Below, one piece after another: positions 1-12,762 of a stretch of DNA of 64,000 bases. This DNA comes from Strigops habroptila. Taxonomy: Eukaryota; Chordata; Aves; Psittaciformes; Psittacidae. Position numbers and translations under genes: made by a program. The stretch is taken from assembly GCF_004027225.2 (NCBI RefSeq), contig NC_044282.2:56810397-56874396 (forward strand), read 5' to 3'. The notes under the pieces are model-generated. The model saw only the letters and a program-made list of their open reading frames with translations. It did no database searches and was not told the DNA's origin. The first letter of the stretch is position 1. The number at the start of each line of letters is the position of its first letter.

Positions 1-1589
1 AGACAGAAGGGACAACTACTAGTGTTTCAACTCAGATCAAACTGAAGTTTTACATGATCCCTCCATTGTGGCAAAAATAAATCTGCAACCTCAAATCAGT
101 TTCCATTGTTTTTCAAAGGAAAGGTGCTGAATAACCACAAAACTGTACCATATTGAAGCATTCCTTTTTAAGGGCAAATACATTTTCACCAACTATATTG
201 GCAGCGCTGACCATACAGGTAGCTAGCCAAGATTCTCCAATATGTTTATACATAATGTCACTTATTGCTGCATATTATATAACTCTCCGTTCAACTTCCC
301 AAAAATGTAATAAGATTTGATCAGCCAAGCAAAAGATGCCACTTGTCTCCTTCTTGGCAGGGCTTAGAGAAGCTGGTGGAACTTCTACAACTAAGAGATC
401 TGGTTTTATTCAGTACAAGTTTTTATTTTGAGAGATTTCCTGGCACAATAACCACTATCAGCAAGGATCACGTCTGTCACTATTGCCAAATAGAAAATAG
501 ATTCAATCAGAAAGGGAATATATGGCACCAGCTGAGATGGAAAATTAATTTTATCACTTGAGTGCATTTTTATCAGCAGCTCATGGCTGAACCTAAATGG
601 TAAACTATTTGTATAAAAACAATTGAAATGTCACTGAAGTGACTTTGGTTTATATCTTCATTACCAGAGGAACATAAGCTGTCTGAAAGTTTTATTTCCC
701 TTCTACAATAATCTGCTTTTTATCTCTTTTTCTGTTATAATTCCTGTGCACCTCAAATGCCTTAAATAAACCTTTACAACTGTTTCTGAAAGCAAAGGGA
801 GTTTTATGATGGGGAGCAGGGCCGCAGGGAAATGATACAGGTTGTGTAAGGTCACACAGGAATGCTGTGGCAGAGTTTCGAAGTGAATCACTATCTCAGG
901 GACTCAAATGCCCTGCTGGAACCATAAAAACAGTGAAGAACTGCCCGGTACACCTGTTACCAAGAAATAAGCTGTACAGCACAACCACAAGGAACAGAAG
1001 GTTTGACCACAGTCCCAACCAACAGCACTTAGGACAATAATAGCTAACGAGGTACAAAGGTACACCGATTTCATACTTAAATGGGGGGTGAGATTTCAAC
1101 ACCAAATCACAGGCACAGATCGATGGGTTTGTCCTCCTCACCCTCCCCAGAAGATATGCCTTTTGGTTAGACTCGTGTCCTTGGCTACCCTGAATGTTTT
1201 GACCTGGGAAAGTAAGCTTGTGACTGCAATTCTATTGTTAATGCTGTATAGCTATTCTGCAGTAAATGCATTTATCACTGGCAACTCAAAAGAACTATAT
1301 ATGTTGCATATGAATAAACTGTAGTCAATAGGCTCTCTGTTCATCCAGTGTTGGGCCTATAGCTAGTTTCCATTTCTTCCTACAGTTCGTATTTTAATTT
1401 TTCTGCAACAGTGCCCAGCTCACAAAATTATGTTTTAACTCCTGTCTTTTTGACAGTAATGGAGGACAAAGCTAGAACCACCTTCAGAGCATTATATGAT
1501 TGCTTAGCATAGCGGACTACACGGCTAAAGATCTCCAAGCCTGTTTTTACAACTCATCAAAGCAAACTAAGTTAAATCTTCCTACCTAC
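1..1589 (-). other. OPN5: OPN5 intron 4 (partial)
   Basis: The stretch lies downstream of the exon 4 donor. I looked for the expected next exon (beginning around VAMLICAGF and containing the retinal lysine) and did not find it, so the intron continues past the left edge. No repeat or RNA gene was recognised here. Confidence 0.8.
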
Positions 1590-1924
1590 CTTGGTCAGCT
1601 TCATTTCAAGTATGTTGCTGTTCTGAATCCTGGTATCATAGTGAGCAACCTCTTTGGTGGATGATTTGACTTTTAAAATTATTTTGACATAGGAAAACAC
1701 AATCACAGCAGTTGGGAACAGGAGGCAAAAGAAAAGAATACTCAGAATAAAAGCCTGTCCAGCCACCGAAGCTTGTGCCAGCCACCAGTCCAGAGTGCAG
1801 GAAGTGCCGAATGGCTCAGGGGCATAGCTTCCCACACCAGCGAAAGGCACCGTAGCCCAGAATGTAGCATAGGCCCAGATTACTGCCAGACAGATAAATG
1901 CATGATGTCTCTTCAGCCAGGTAC
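1590..1924 (-). CDS. OPN5: OPN5, coding exon 4 (TM4-TM5)
   Basis: This 335-nt exon (phase 1 in, phase 0 out) has a CTTTCAG acceptor and a GTAGGTAGG donor. It begins by completing Gly to give GTWLKRHHAFICLAVIWAY. It covers TM4, extracellular loop 2 with EPFGTSCTLDWW (disulfide Cys), TM5 (FFCLLFPTAVIVFSYVKII) and loop 3 up to LEMKLTK. In bovine rhodopsin numbering the residue at 168 is Ala (1854-1856) and at 188 is Thr (1794-1796). These are spectral and retinal-selectivity positions for OPN5 according to published work that I recall. With exons 1-3 this makes 255 codons; the remaining third, including the Schiff-base lysine and NPIIY motif, must lie left of position 1. The gene is therefore incomplete in this window, not broken. 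Confidence 0.97.
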
Positions 1925-3747
1925 CTGAAAGATAAGTCAAGAGTTACAACTTCAGGTCAATATGTATTTGACACAATTGAACATCTCATTTTACACATGC
2001 AGTAGGATTTTTTTTGGCTGTTTGACAACAACTTTGTATGGTTCATCTCTCCTCTTTCCAGGTATAGTGACCCCTGAGCTAGCCATCATTGCTGGCATTC
2101 CACCTCATGAAGACATATGCACACTTTGGAAGGCTCCACTTGACAGATCTTTACTTTAGGCTGCGATGATTTACGACCTGGAAGAGTCCGTACAAAAGCA
2201 ATACAAACAAGTATCTCAACAACAATCATGAGAATCTTGTCTAGTAATTTTGAAATTTGCTTTGTGGTCTGTAAAGGTGTATTTGTAGTATGTGGTCAGA
2301 TGAGATGGAGGTTCAACCCAAATGAAGGACTAAGTCTTTAATTCAGCCTTTCAATACTCTGTGTGAAGGCTCACTAGCTGCAACTGTAAAATGTAACTTA
2401 GTTATTTCCTATTCCTCCTGTCATATATTGAGTGACTAAAGTTTGATCTCAGGATGCTTCTCAACATAAACTATTAATCCAAGTGACTGAAAGACAAGGC
2501 TTTACAGAGGAAATAACATACCCCAGTTTTATTTTTACTTTGTCATTCTTTTCCAGTACAGTAAATCACCATGTGTGTACTATCAGAAGTATTCGTAATA
2601 GGTGTTTTCATGCACTCTTGCCCATTTTTTTTCATTTAATGCTATTATCATGTTTGGAGTTGTGGGAAATATGGTCTTTCTCCTCACCTTGCATACAATT
2701 CTAATTAATCTAGAAAAAGCTTCAGTTTACAAGCTTTCCATCATCACCTCTATTCAACATGTTAGATTCAGATAGGACTACCAAGTTGAAACCTATGATT
2801 TATGCAGAAACTCGGGCCGTGGTATTGTAACAGCTCCTTCCACCTTGCAAGCTCTAATCTGTTTTCACTCCCCATCCACTGACTTTGAGGAGCTTTCTTC
2901 AGGGGTTGAGAATGACTTAATACAAAGCCAAAACAAAGAAACAACTGTAATTTGGATGTGACCAGTGCCCCCTCCCCAGCTGATTTTATGTTTCCAGATT
3001 ATTGGAAAGAAAATGAACACCGAATGACAAATTATGTATTTGAGCATAATGGCTGAGAGACAGAAGGGTGGTTCGTTCTGGTGTAGAAAAACAAAGAAAC
3101 TACATGTTTTTTATATGTAAAGTCACCTGGAGTATTCCCTGTATTTTACTGGGGAGTTAGTCCCTTCTAAGAAAAACATCTTCTCTAAACTGTGATGACA
3201 TCTTTTGACTGTAAAGAATGAAGCATATAATACATTGTATTCAAGAGATATAACTATATTGATGGATATAGTGATAACAGCTTTCATTGTTTAATTCATT
3301 CCATCCTATCAGGTTCCATCTCCATATCAGATAGATGATATCACATTACGACCCGTTGCACATCCAAATCTTTCAGATGTTTTAAATAGCTTGGCACATG
3401 TCTTAAAGGCATCTAGTAAGGAACATTTTATGTGTTGGTTTGTAAGACCTTGCAATATGTGCAATACTTGCATCTGTTAATGTTAATAGGCCTTGATAGA
3501 CACAAAGTGATTTATCCATGAGTGATTACTAAAACTCATGGCTTAAGCAGACAGTGAAAGTGATATATTCAGCAATACAAATTTAGCTGGGATTACTTGG
3601 ATCATGCAAATATGTTTCTCTTATTTATGAATTCCGCTCTACGTTTAACAAAAACATTTCGAAGAGCTTAAGTATGATCTCAGTCTAGAAAACTATATCA
3701 CTTAATATAGATTTTCTATATTCATTTAATACAGTTTTCTTTCTTAC
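1925..3747 (-). other. OPN5: OPN5 intron 3
   Basis: This is an intron of 1,823 bases bounded by a GTAAGA donor and a CTTTCAG acceptor. No recognisable repeat, ORF family or RNA gene was seen. Confidence 0.9.
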
Positions 3748-3918
3748 CGTATGACAAGTGGCAGATTTTTAGGTATCTATCCAGGCTGACAGCTGTCATG
3801 GTAATGAGGCTTCCACAACCAAAGAAGAAACCAGCCCATCCATACCAGCGGCAGCCTATCCATCCAAACACCCAGCGGTGAGAAAAGAAGGAAATGATAC
3901 TAAAGGGTTTTCCTACAA
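3748..3918 (-). CDS. OPN5: OPN5, coding exon 3 (TM2 end - TM3, DRY)
   Basis: This 171-nt exon lies between an acceptor ending TTTTGAAG and a GTAAGA donor, phase 1 at both ends. It encodes VVGKPFSIISFFSHRWVFGW, then IGCRWYGWAGFFFGCGS. The Cys in IGCRW is the extracellular disulfide partner of the loop 2 Cys. The exon continues through TM3 to SLDRYLKICHLSYG, with the DRY motif used in G protein coupling. HRWVFGWIGCRWYGW is highly characteristic of OPN5. No frame damage is visible. Confidence 0.97.
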
Positions 3919-6900
3919 CTTCAAAAGGAGAAAAGAATGTCAGTTGACTGAAAACATCCACCACTGATAAAACCACCTTTTTCCAGAAAGGGTCACCTGG
4001 CCACAGATATTAACAAGTTTTAAGCATCCCCAAACAGAAGGGAAATACCTAACTATTTTGGAGACTGTCCTAGTGGCACCTTAGATTATGTCTCCATTTG
4101 TATGAGAAGATTAGTGCATTATGGAAGAAGGGAAGTTAGCTCATATGTTGTTCCATTTTCACCTTATAGCAAATTAATATTATTCATATTCTTTATAAGT
4201 AGCATGAAAATGAGAAAACTTGGAAGTTGTAATTTTCTAGTTGGAAATCTCCACTTCCGGATTTTATTTTATTTTGTCTCAGACCAGACAAACAGAAAAA
4301 AAATCAACTTTAATGGCACAGAAAACTCAAAAATTTACAATCTAGGAACATCAGCACATTTTACAAATCCTTCATTTCTGCTTACCAGGCTGACCTGAAA
4401 TGCTCCAAGGCCTGAAGAGTTCAACTGCAACATTCAAATAACATTAAATATTGAACTCCACCTTCCTGTGACTATACTCCTTCCTGCACAGGAGTTGCCA
4501 GAATGCCTCAAGGATTTGAAAGCAACTCAGCTGCCCTGGGCTAGTTTCCCTGGCTGAACCACACTATCTGTAATATCATGACAGCTCAGTGAATTGGTTT
4601 ATAAAGTAGTCTTGCAAACTGTAATTTTCACAAGGTAACCTATACATAGAAGTCAAGAAAAAAGTCTCTATTTTGCTGACATGATCTGTAGAAAAATATT
4701 TTTGATTGTTCCCCAAAATATTCCATTTCAGATGAAACTGATGAGAAACTAAACATCCTGTTTTCATTCTTAACAGAAAATTGAAACATTTCTACCAAAA
4801 CAAAATCTTGCAGAAAATGGTCTTTGATCCATGATCGAAAACCCTTCAAAATAAGACTTATTTTTAAACACAGTATGTTGGGATTATTTTCTTTTACTCT
4901 AAGACTGAGCCTTCAGGCTGAGCCTGAAGATTGTGCTCAGGTCAACATATTATATCTGCTTTTCTTCAAGCAGAATAAATGTGCTTTAATTTTTCAAGCA
5001 AAAGCTGACCCCAGTCAAGGTTTCAAAAAAACCCACAAAATATGCAAAGGTCTGTGATATATGCTAAGAGTCAGCAACTTTACCCATGTAAAGCATTGCC
5101 AGCTCCAAAAGCCAACACATTTCTTTACAAAAAATCAACTTTCTCTCCAGCAGCACTTAACTCAGAGCAGGGCATCAGTGCAAAATGAGCCTGATGAAGT
5201 TTTGAACAAGTGGCTAGTGCCACCCTGTGGAAATCTGCAGGAAGCAGGGCCGAATCAGAACCTGTTTCTTGAACAAGGTACAAAGAAAAGTGTGTGAAAC
5301 ACGATGATTTTGGAAAAAGTCCCATCTTCACTTCAGTCGGAGACAGAACACATCACATTTCTCCAGTTAACACCTTCCATTAAAAAAAAAAAAAGTAAAA
5401 TAAAGAGAAGGGAGAAAAAGCATGCATGGCTACACCAATCACAGTGACCAAGTCGTTCACTTAACAGTGAAATTAGCAGCCCTTGTGCTAAGAGGGTTCT
5501 CAAATAAGCTGTAGTTTGCGTGCTTGGGACATACAACTTACATGGTTAGACGATATCTGCTTACATTCCAAATATATAGCTTTGGAAATTCACCTGAAAC
5601 ACTCTGTCTCATTGGAGTGACTGTCATCAGAGTCAGATATGAGCCTTATAAAATAAGACAGACTTTGAGGACACAAAGGAGATGGGAGCATCACAGAAGA
5701 GGCAAAAACTGGTGTGGGTTTGTTCGGGGGTTTTTTCACTTCAAAGTGCTGCAAGATGGAAACAGTGTCTCCATGGCAGATATGCCAAAGAAATCACTGG
5801 GATTTATTTGTGGGATAGCACAGCAGAGATATTTATACTAAAGCCTTTCTTCTGCTGAATTCATAAGTGTCTCCTTCAGAAAACCATGCTTACTGATCAC
5901 CAAGAGGCACCAAAATTACTGGAAGTTGAGGCAGGGACTTGTGCAGTGACAGCACAATTAGCCTCCATTTTGGGGGCCTGGGAGCCATCATTTTATGTAG
6001 TTCAGTGCTATTTTAGGTTTTTGGATGAGGGCAAAAGCATTTGGCAGAGACAAGCGCTGGAAAAGGGTGCTCTAGAGCTAAGGGCAGGGATGCTGGTATA
6101 TGCAACACATAGGGGACAGATGACTAGGAACATGGGAACATACTGTCATTTATGTTGCACTGGCGAAATCCCATGGTCAGCTGGGTCACATCAGGTCTTT
6201 ATACCCATTAGATTGCCTGCCATCCAAAATATCTTTTTCTAAAGAACATTCAGTCCTCCCTCAGTATTTGCATGTATCCATGAGCAGCTGCATGAGACTC
6301 ATGTCAAGAGCCAAAAGAATGATCTCCAAAGGCTCTTGACTCTGCAAGTTCATGTAAATCTTTCCAAAGGTCCCTCCTCTCATGCCGGGACAACCAGGCT
6401 GCAGGGCTGAAACAAAAATCCCTCCAGTTGGCTGAAGTTGTTCTTACTCTATAGTCTGACACAAATGCTTATTTTCCTGATCCGAACGTAAAAGAGGACA
6501 GTCGCTAGAGAGAAAATATTAGCTTTGACAGGCTGATGGCCACTGGCAATTTTCTATTCTTTCCCTTCACGCCCCACCCCACTCATATTTGGCTAAATAT
6601 GTATTTTTGAGGCACCTCAATCCATTCTGTTGCACCTTACAGCAAGAAAATATCATTTTCTTCAACCGTAATACCAAGCTATTTTGTGGTTATTGTGCCA
6701 GGATGCACATGGGAGCTGTCTTTGAAGGCCCACCCCGTGCTGGGGTGAGCAAGAGTTTTGCCTGATTGATAAATCTAACCCTATTTTTTCCTCTTTACTT
6801 TTCATTTCTTCCCATTACATTGTTCAGGAATGTTGTTTTCTAGCCTTCGTTGTTATATGTAAATAATACAGCAGAAATATCAGTAGCAAAAGGCATTTTG

Positions 6901-6991
6901 GGCTCTCATGACTTCCAGAGGACTGTGTCTTGCTGCTACCAGAAAGAATAGTGGGATGGTGAAAATGAGTGAAAGTAAGAAGTGAATTTAC
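3919..6991 (-). other. OPN5: OPN5 intron 2
   Basis: This is an intron of 3,073 bases. It contains a short A-run near 5383 and a small imperfect palindrome at 4911-4929 (8-bp arms). Several open frames of 60-118 codons occur, but none has family similarity and they are judged to be chance. Confidence 0.9.
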
Positions 6992-7111
6992 CTGAAATGC
7001 CCAGATCACACACTGCTAAATTAACAGTCATTATCTCAGCAGGTCTCAACTTCTTTTTTCGTTTTGAGGACATAAAAATAACATACCCATTTCCCAGAGT
7101 TGAAAGAATCC
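6992..7111 (-). CDS. OPN5: OPN5, coding exon 2 (TM1-TM2)
   Basis: This 120-nt exon (phase 1 in, phase 1 out) is preceded by a TTTATAG acceptor and followed by a GTAAAT donor. It encodes GILSTLGNGYVIFMSS, the end of TM1 with the class A GN motif, then the first cytoplasmic loop with the basic run KRKKKLRPAEIM. TM2 follows with NLAVCDLGIS, containing the conserved NLAxxD motif whose Asp is the class A sodium-site residue. The match to vertebrate OPN5 is nearly residue for residue. The joined frame with exon 1 reads through the split Gly codon. Confidence 0.97.
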
Positions 7112-8906
7112 CTATAAAGATGGAAAAAATAAACCAAATCAAATTAGAATTCTTCTCAAAAATAGCAATATCACATCTTTCAAAATTCTCTGATATTTTC
7201 GACCTGAACTTGTGGTCCCAAGGCTAGACATTTTACTCTGACACATCATCATCTCACCCTCATTATGCAGCTCATAGAGACATCAGCTGCAAGCATCTCC
7301 CTCCCACGACAAATGTTATTTTCCCCCCTGCAGCAGAACACTGCCTTCACCATTTGAGCCTGCTCAACTATCAACTGAATGCACATATTAGAAATCCGGT
7401 AATTCCTCTGCTCTGATCAACCCCATTTTTCTCACAAACATTTATACAATCATGAATGAATGGTTGTATTCTGTCATATAGACAGAGTGAAACTAATTTG
7501 TCTATAATCACAAGGAGCCCAATCTCTGACCAACCTTAATTTTATTAAATACTATAAGCAGAGATTGAGGGATAAATTTCTAAAATAATGTAAGTTCATA
7601 CATTAATATTACATCTTAAATTGTACAATAAAGATTTATTTCTATCACAAGAAAGCAAGATTATAAAATATATCTGATTTCAACTTCCAGCTGGAATTCA
7701 GTGTATGAGGAGGGATCCTGTTCGCGTTGGTTGACACCTTTCCTGCCATGTTACTATCCAACGACCAGGTTACTATCTAGGGACCAACACAGCACGTAGT
7801 TAATCACCCGTGGAGCTAATCACACTGGTACTAAAAATTGCAAGGTTTGCAGTTCCGGTAAAGAAAACTGTTTCTTCACTAACTCATGTCTGAAAGACTT
7901 TGACCCCAGAGTGAGCATTTTGCATTACAAATACAGGACAGTACACAACATCCCTTTCAGGAAGCAAGAGTCACACCCAAAGGTGAACACCCTGAAGGGA
8001 TCACAGCCCATGGGACGCCTCTGCCATAGCAGAGGAGGCAAGTAAGAAGGAAGGAGACACAGAAGAAAAGAATGAAGAGCAAAGAGTGGCCATTCCCTAC
8101 CAAGGGGACGTACAACAGCAATGAGGGAGATGATGTTGGAATGAAGTTCAGCCTGGGAAAGGGTGAGGAAAGATGTTTTCCTTAATTATTTTATGTTTGT
8201 CATCTTTGTTTCTCATTACCCAAATCAGTAATTAAATGTGAACTTGAATTCCCCATGATGAGTCTGTTTTGCCCACAACAGTAACTGGTGATTGATCTCC
8301 TGTCTTTACCTTCATTCTGTCTTTATCTCCACTGCTTTTGCTCTTCTAATTTCCTCCCCATCCCACTGTGGGGGCTGTAAGCAAGCAGCTGCCGTGGGTA
8401 CTTGGCTACCAGCCGAGGCTAACCCTCCACACTGCTATAAAAAAGTCATAACTAACCCAACTTCCCTCTGTTGATAAGGCATCAAAGTCACTCCTTGTGA
8501 TGTCTTCCTACACATGGCTTTGGTGGTGCAAATTCAGATGTACTCCATTTTTCAGAAAGACCCCAGCAGCCCCCCAGCCACCCAGCAACACCACTCTCCT
8601 CAAATATTGTAAATTTGAATACCAGGTAATTTTCATCAGAGTCTTCTGGGATGTCAGACCTTAGGAATTAAGAGGGTATTTATTTACTCTGGCCTGGCAA
8701 TGGAACTAATCCCTTGCAAGGGTGTTCACAAAATCAAGATACCCAGCCTGGGAACACCCCTGAGGCAAACAGAAAAATGGTTCCCAGAGGCTAAAACCAG
8801 ACTGTTAATCAAGAAATAGGCGTATCTGTGGAAACAAAAAGTCTACCAAAGTCAGGAGATAAATACTTTGATTTCGAATTTTTTCAGTAATAAATTCAGT
8901 AGTAAA

Positions 8907-9140
8907 TTAGATATTAAGAAGAAGTTCTTCACTGTGAGGGTAGTGAGGCCCTGGCACAGGTTGCCCAGAGAAGCTGTGGCTGCCCCATCCCTGGCAGTGT
9001 TCAAGGCCAGGTTGGATGGGGCTTTGAGCAACCTGGTCTAATGGAAGGTGTCCCTGCCCGTGGCAGGGGGTTGGAACAAGATGATCTTTCAGGTTGCTTC
9101 CAACACAAACCATTCTATGATTCTGTGATTCTATAATTCT
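8907..9140 (+). mobile_element. CR1 LINE 3' fragment
   Basis: This is a 5'-truncated CR1 (chicken repeat 1) retrotransposon tail. It has the typical 3' untranslated sequence (GGTTGCCCAGAGAAGCTGTG, then CCTGCCCGTGGCAGGGGGTT) and ends in the diagnostic short repeats ATTCTATGATTCTGTGATTCT. It retains only the very end of the reverse-transcriptase ORF (KKFFTVR-like codons) and is not mobile. It inserted in OPN5 intron 1 on the strand opposite to the gene. Confidence 0.95.
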
Positions 9141-10000
9141 TATGGCTTTAAAAATTTAATCTGAATTATACGTAGGTTGAAATCATATTAAATATTTTCT
9201 TCCTTGAAGCTAAGTGAACGAATCTCAGCATTTTTCATATACCTTAATCCTTTTCTCTTCTAATGCCATTTTCTGTCTCCAGAAAATGGATATCCAGAAT
9301 ACCAGCACCCGCTTTGAAATACCTTTCAAAAGCACCTGACATTTTCTTGAATCTTTTTCAACTGGCTGGTACACCAGAGATATTTGCATCAGACATGCCA
9401 CTGAAGCAACTGCTCATTATTAATAGCAATATTTCAGAGAACCCCAGCCCACTGAGCTCCTAATCATACAGCTGGAAGGGGTCCAGTGATAATTTAAGTT
9501 AAGTTGCCTTTTGGCTATACCTGCATCTGACTGGGTTTGGCTGGGATAGATTTAATTTAATTGCTCATCTGAATTCTTTTCTTAAGTCCTTGGTGATGGA
9601 AACTGCAATCTCCTTAGGTGAGCCATCTAATGCTTCATTTTCCCTACAAATATTTTCCTAACAGGTAGCTGAAGTCGTCGCTGATGCAGACTCCCAGCTC
9701 TGATTGATAGGTGCTGGCAGGCTGTGTGCCTGGATTGGAAACAGGAAAAAAAAAGGCTCGTCAGGTATAAAATAAAGGCTCTTTTCCAGGAGCAAGCTGT
9801 CCATGACACCATAACACTATTACATATATACTAACGAAGAGCTAAGGGTGCGATAGCTAAAAATGTGACACCTACAGAGAAAGAGTCAGGCTCAGAATCA
9901 CAACCTGCAGTGAAAGGTGAAGGTGTATAAAAGTAGCAATCTGAACAAATAAGACTCCTTTTCTCCAATCTAGCAGCAATGCTATACCACCAGAGAGAAT

Positions 10001-10019
10001 AAAAAAAAAAAAAAAAAAA
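10001..10019. repeat. A19 homopolymer
   Basis: Nineteen consecutive A occur in OPN5 intron 1. No retrotransposed body was recognised immediately upstream, so it is listed as a simple repeat. Confidence 0.95.
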
Positions 10020-10419
10020 GATAGTTCAGTATTTTGTTTTCAATTAAGCTGTTTCATAACACACTGAGGAAGTGTGCAGCAACAGTTTGCAAATCAATAG
10101 TTACTTGCTATGGGCTTTCAAAGGAGCTGACAGCCAGCAGGTCTCCACTCAGCAGTTAGTCACCCTACCCAACTGTACAGTAAATCAATCAAGTCAGTGA
10201 TGAAAAAGCTAGCAGGAGAATTGACAAAGTAAAAAGAATTGGATCGTTATAACCATGAGTACTGTTTAAATTTTTTTTTCCAGATAATTAAAAAAATACA
10301 TGTGGAAATGAACTAGTTAGGTGAAAGATCACACATTCACAGAGAATTTATCATAGATTGGTTAAGACTTCTTTTTCTTCAAAAACAAAAGTATGTTTTT
10401 TTATATTTTCAAATAATAA

Positions 10420-10569
10420 GGATGCCCCATTCCTGGAAGTGTTCAAGGCCAGGCTGGATGGGGCTTTGAGCAGCCTGGTCTAGTAGAAGGTGTCCTTGCC
10501 CATGGCAAGGGAGTTGGAACTAGATGATCTTTAGGATCCCTTCCAACTCAAACCATTCTATGATTCCAT
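10420..10569 (+). mobile_element. CR1 LINE 3' fragment
   Basis: A 150-bp CR1 tail begins inside the segment GTGTTCAAGGCCAGGCTGGA and ends at CATTCTATGATTCCATG. It is more heavily truncated than the copy 1.3 kb to its left and has the same orientation. The tail octamers are reduced to about two units. Confidence 0.93.
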
Positions 10570-11336
10570 GAAACCCCAATACTTCAGCTGTACAAGCAGC
10601 CTGACCCTGAAAGCTCCTCCGAGTTTGCTGATAAGATCCCAGCCTTGTTCACCCACTGTGTAGCTTCTTCCCACAAAGTAAATTTTTGAAATAAATTTTA
10701 AACACACTTGAACCTTACACACCTCAAGCACAAAAAGATGCCCAATAGCAATCCCGGTTTCCCACCTTTCCACAGCTAGTCCCTCTCTCCACTATCAGGA
10801 TGTCTACACAGGACATCCTCAGGAGGGGCCACCATTTCTTGGAAGTGGCCTGCAAAAGAGAAGGGGACATAGTTCAGTGGCAGAAGGTGACAACAGACAT
10901 GTTCGGTCAGAACCATCAGTTATAATAAAAAAACCATAGGCATACCCTTGCTGAGCATGGGAACTGAATGCTCCAACTTGGTTTTCCATCTTCTGCAGAT
11001 TACAGAGTTTAGAAAGTAAATCTGCAATACTGCAGAGTTACCCCATCACACAACTGTGCCCAAGACCTATTTGAGCACATAGTAGTTTTCACTTTCTGGG
11101 AGTTGTGGTCAACTATAAATCTGCCAATTAAAGCAAATTTACATCTTTAGCAAGCCTGTTGAGTGGAATTTGATGTCAGTGAGTAGTTTGACAGAGCTAG
11201 ACTTCCTTCTCCACCACCTTAAGATCCATTATCTACCACAGAAAATCTCTGCATGGCAGTGCTTCATGTCCTAACAGATATGTGGATGCTTTGAATTTCC
11301 TGAAATCAGCTTAGCAGAAAGAGAAATTAAGGAGGT

Positions 11337-11380
11337 TTTTTTTTTTGGTTTTTTTGGGGGTTTTTTTTTTTTTTTTTTGG
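11337..11380. repeat. T/G-rich low-complexity tract
   Basis: Runs of T are broken by short G blocks (GG, GGGGG, GG). The minus strand reads as A/C-rich. No function is inferred. Confidence 0.9.
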
Positions 11381-11630
11381 TAGGAAGTTGTCCTGGGTTC
11401 AGTAAAAAAAAGTCACTCAGAGATTTACCTGGGAACAAAAAGTTCTAAGTTCTCATATTTTTGAAAGCCCACAATATTGTTAAAATGTTGCTCTCCACCT
11501 AAACATGAATGGGTAATAAAATACGGATCTGCACGGTAACAGGAGCTTATAGTGGCATCACCAGGGTCGTAAGCTAGCCCAGGCTTGTAAGGTACAACTT
11601 ACATGAGAAGCATTAGCCCAAGCTAAACTT

Positions 11631-12172
11631 AGAATCATAGAATCATAGAATCACAGAATAGTAAGGGTTGGAAAGGAACTTAAGATCATCTAGTTCCAAC
11701 CCCCCTGCCATGGGCAGGGACACCTTACCTTAAACCACGTGGTCCAAGGCTCTGTCCAACCTGGCCTTGAACACTGCCAGGGATGGAGCATCCACAACCT
11801 CCCTGGGCAACCCATTCCAGTGCTTCACCACCCTCACTGTAAAGAACTTCTTCCTTATATCTAATCTAAACTTCCCCTGTTTAAGTTTGAACCCATTACC
11901 CCTTGTCCCACCACTACAGTCCCTAAGGAAGAGTCCTTCCCCAGCATCCTTGCAGACCCCCTTCAGATACTGGAAGGCTGCTATGAGGTCTCCACGCAGC
12001 CTTCTCTTCTCCAGGCTGAACAGCCCCAACTCTCTCAGCCTGTCTTCATACGGGAGGTGCTCCAGCCCTCTTATCATCCTCGAGGCCCTCCTCTGGACTC
12101 GCTCCAACAGCTCCATGTCCTTTTTATGTTGAGGACACCGGAACGGTATGCAGTACTCCAAGTGAGGTCTCC
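11631..12172 (-). mobile_element. CR1 LINE with 3' end of the reverse-transcriptase ORF
   Basis: This CR1 copy is in minus orientation: the 3' octamer repeats (ATCATAGA units) lie at the left end (11631-11660). An open frame of 143 codons on the minus strand (11730-12161) encodes the C-terminal end of CR1 ORF2, seen as [36 protein letters not shown] and [13 protein letters not shown]. This is the part after the catalytic reverse-transcriptase motifs, so the copy cannot retrotranspose. The uninterrupted frame suggests a relatively young insertion. Confidence 0.96.
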
Positions 12173-12762
12173 AAGTGAAATCAGACCCAACTATCTTCTG
12201 TGTGCAGTAACCAATAAATAATTGTGTTTATTCTGCTTGCAAAGTCACTTTGCACACAGTAAAAGACTCCAAAACAAAAGGGAGGGGAAGGGTTTAGGCA
12301 GAAAATATTGTTCAATACAATATATAACAGAGGATAGCCGATGCCAGGAGCCAAGCAAGATTCAAACAAGCACATCTGATGAGCACATCTGAGGATGTTC
12401 TCTTTTCTGCGTAGGCAGAGAGGCTTTGAAAACAGGTCATAAGCCTCACATGGCATAAGGGCAAAAGGAACGATTAAACTGCAAGCTAGTAAGCTATCAC
12501 TAGAGAGAGTATTTGTTCACTTTTTGCTAGAAAGCCTACTGCTAGTCACTTTTGGTTACCTGAAGCAGCACTGTCTGTTGATACTAACTGTTGACACCAT
12601 ATTTCTAACACATTCTCTTCTCTCCATCCTGGATTTTTCTTTCTAGTATGAAGAAATATGTAATTACACATCTAATGAACAGCAGCTTCTGCCTTCTTTC
12701 TGAGAGCCTGAAAGGATGCAGTGACTTAGTCATATTTCAAAGATTAATTATAAAATCATTAC

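Larger units (their letters stand above)
7112..12762 (-). other. OPN5: OPN5 intron 1
   Basis: This is an intron of 5,651 bases between coding exons 1 and 2. It carries three CR1 fragments (listed separately), an A19 run at 10001-10019 and a T/G-rich tract at 11337-11380. No additional coding exon was recognised. Confidence 0.9.
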
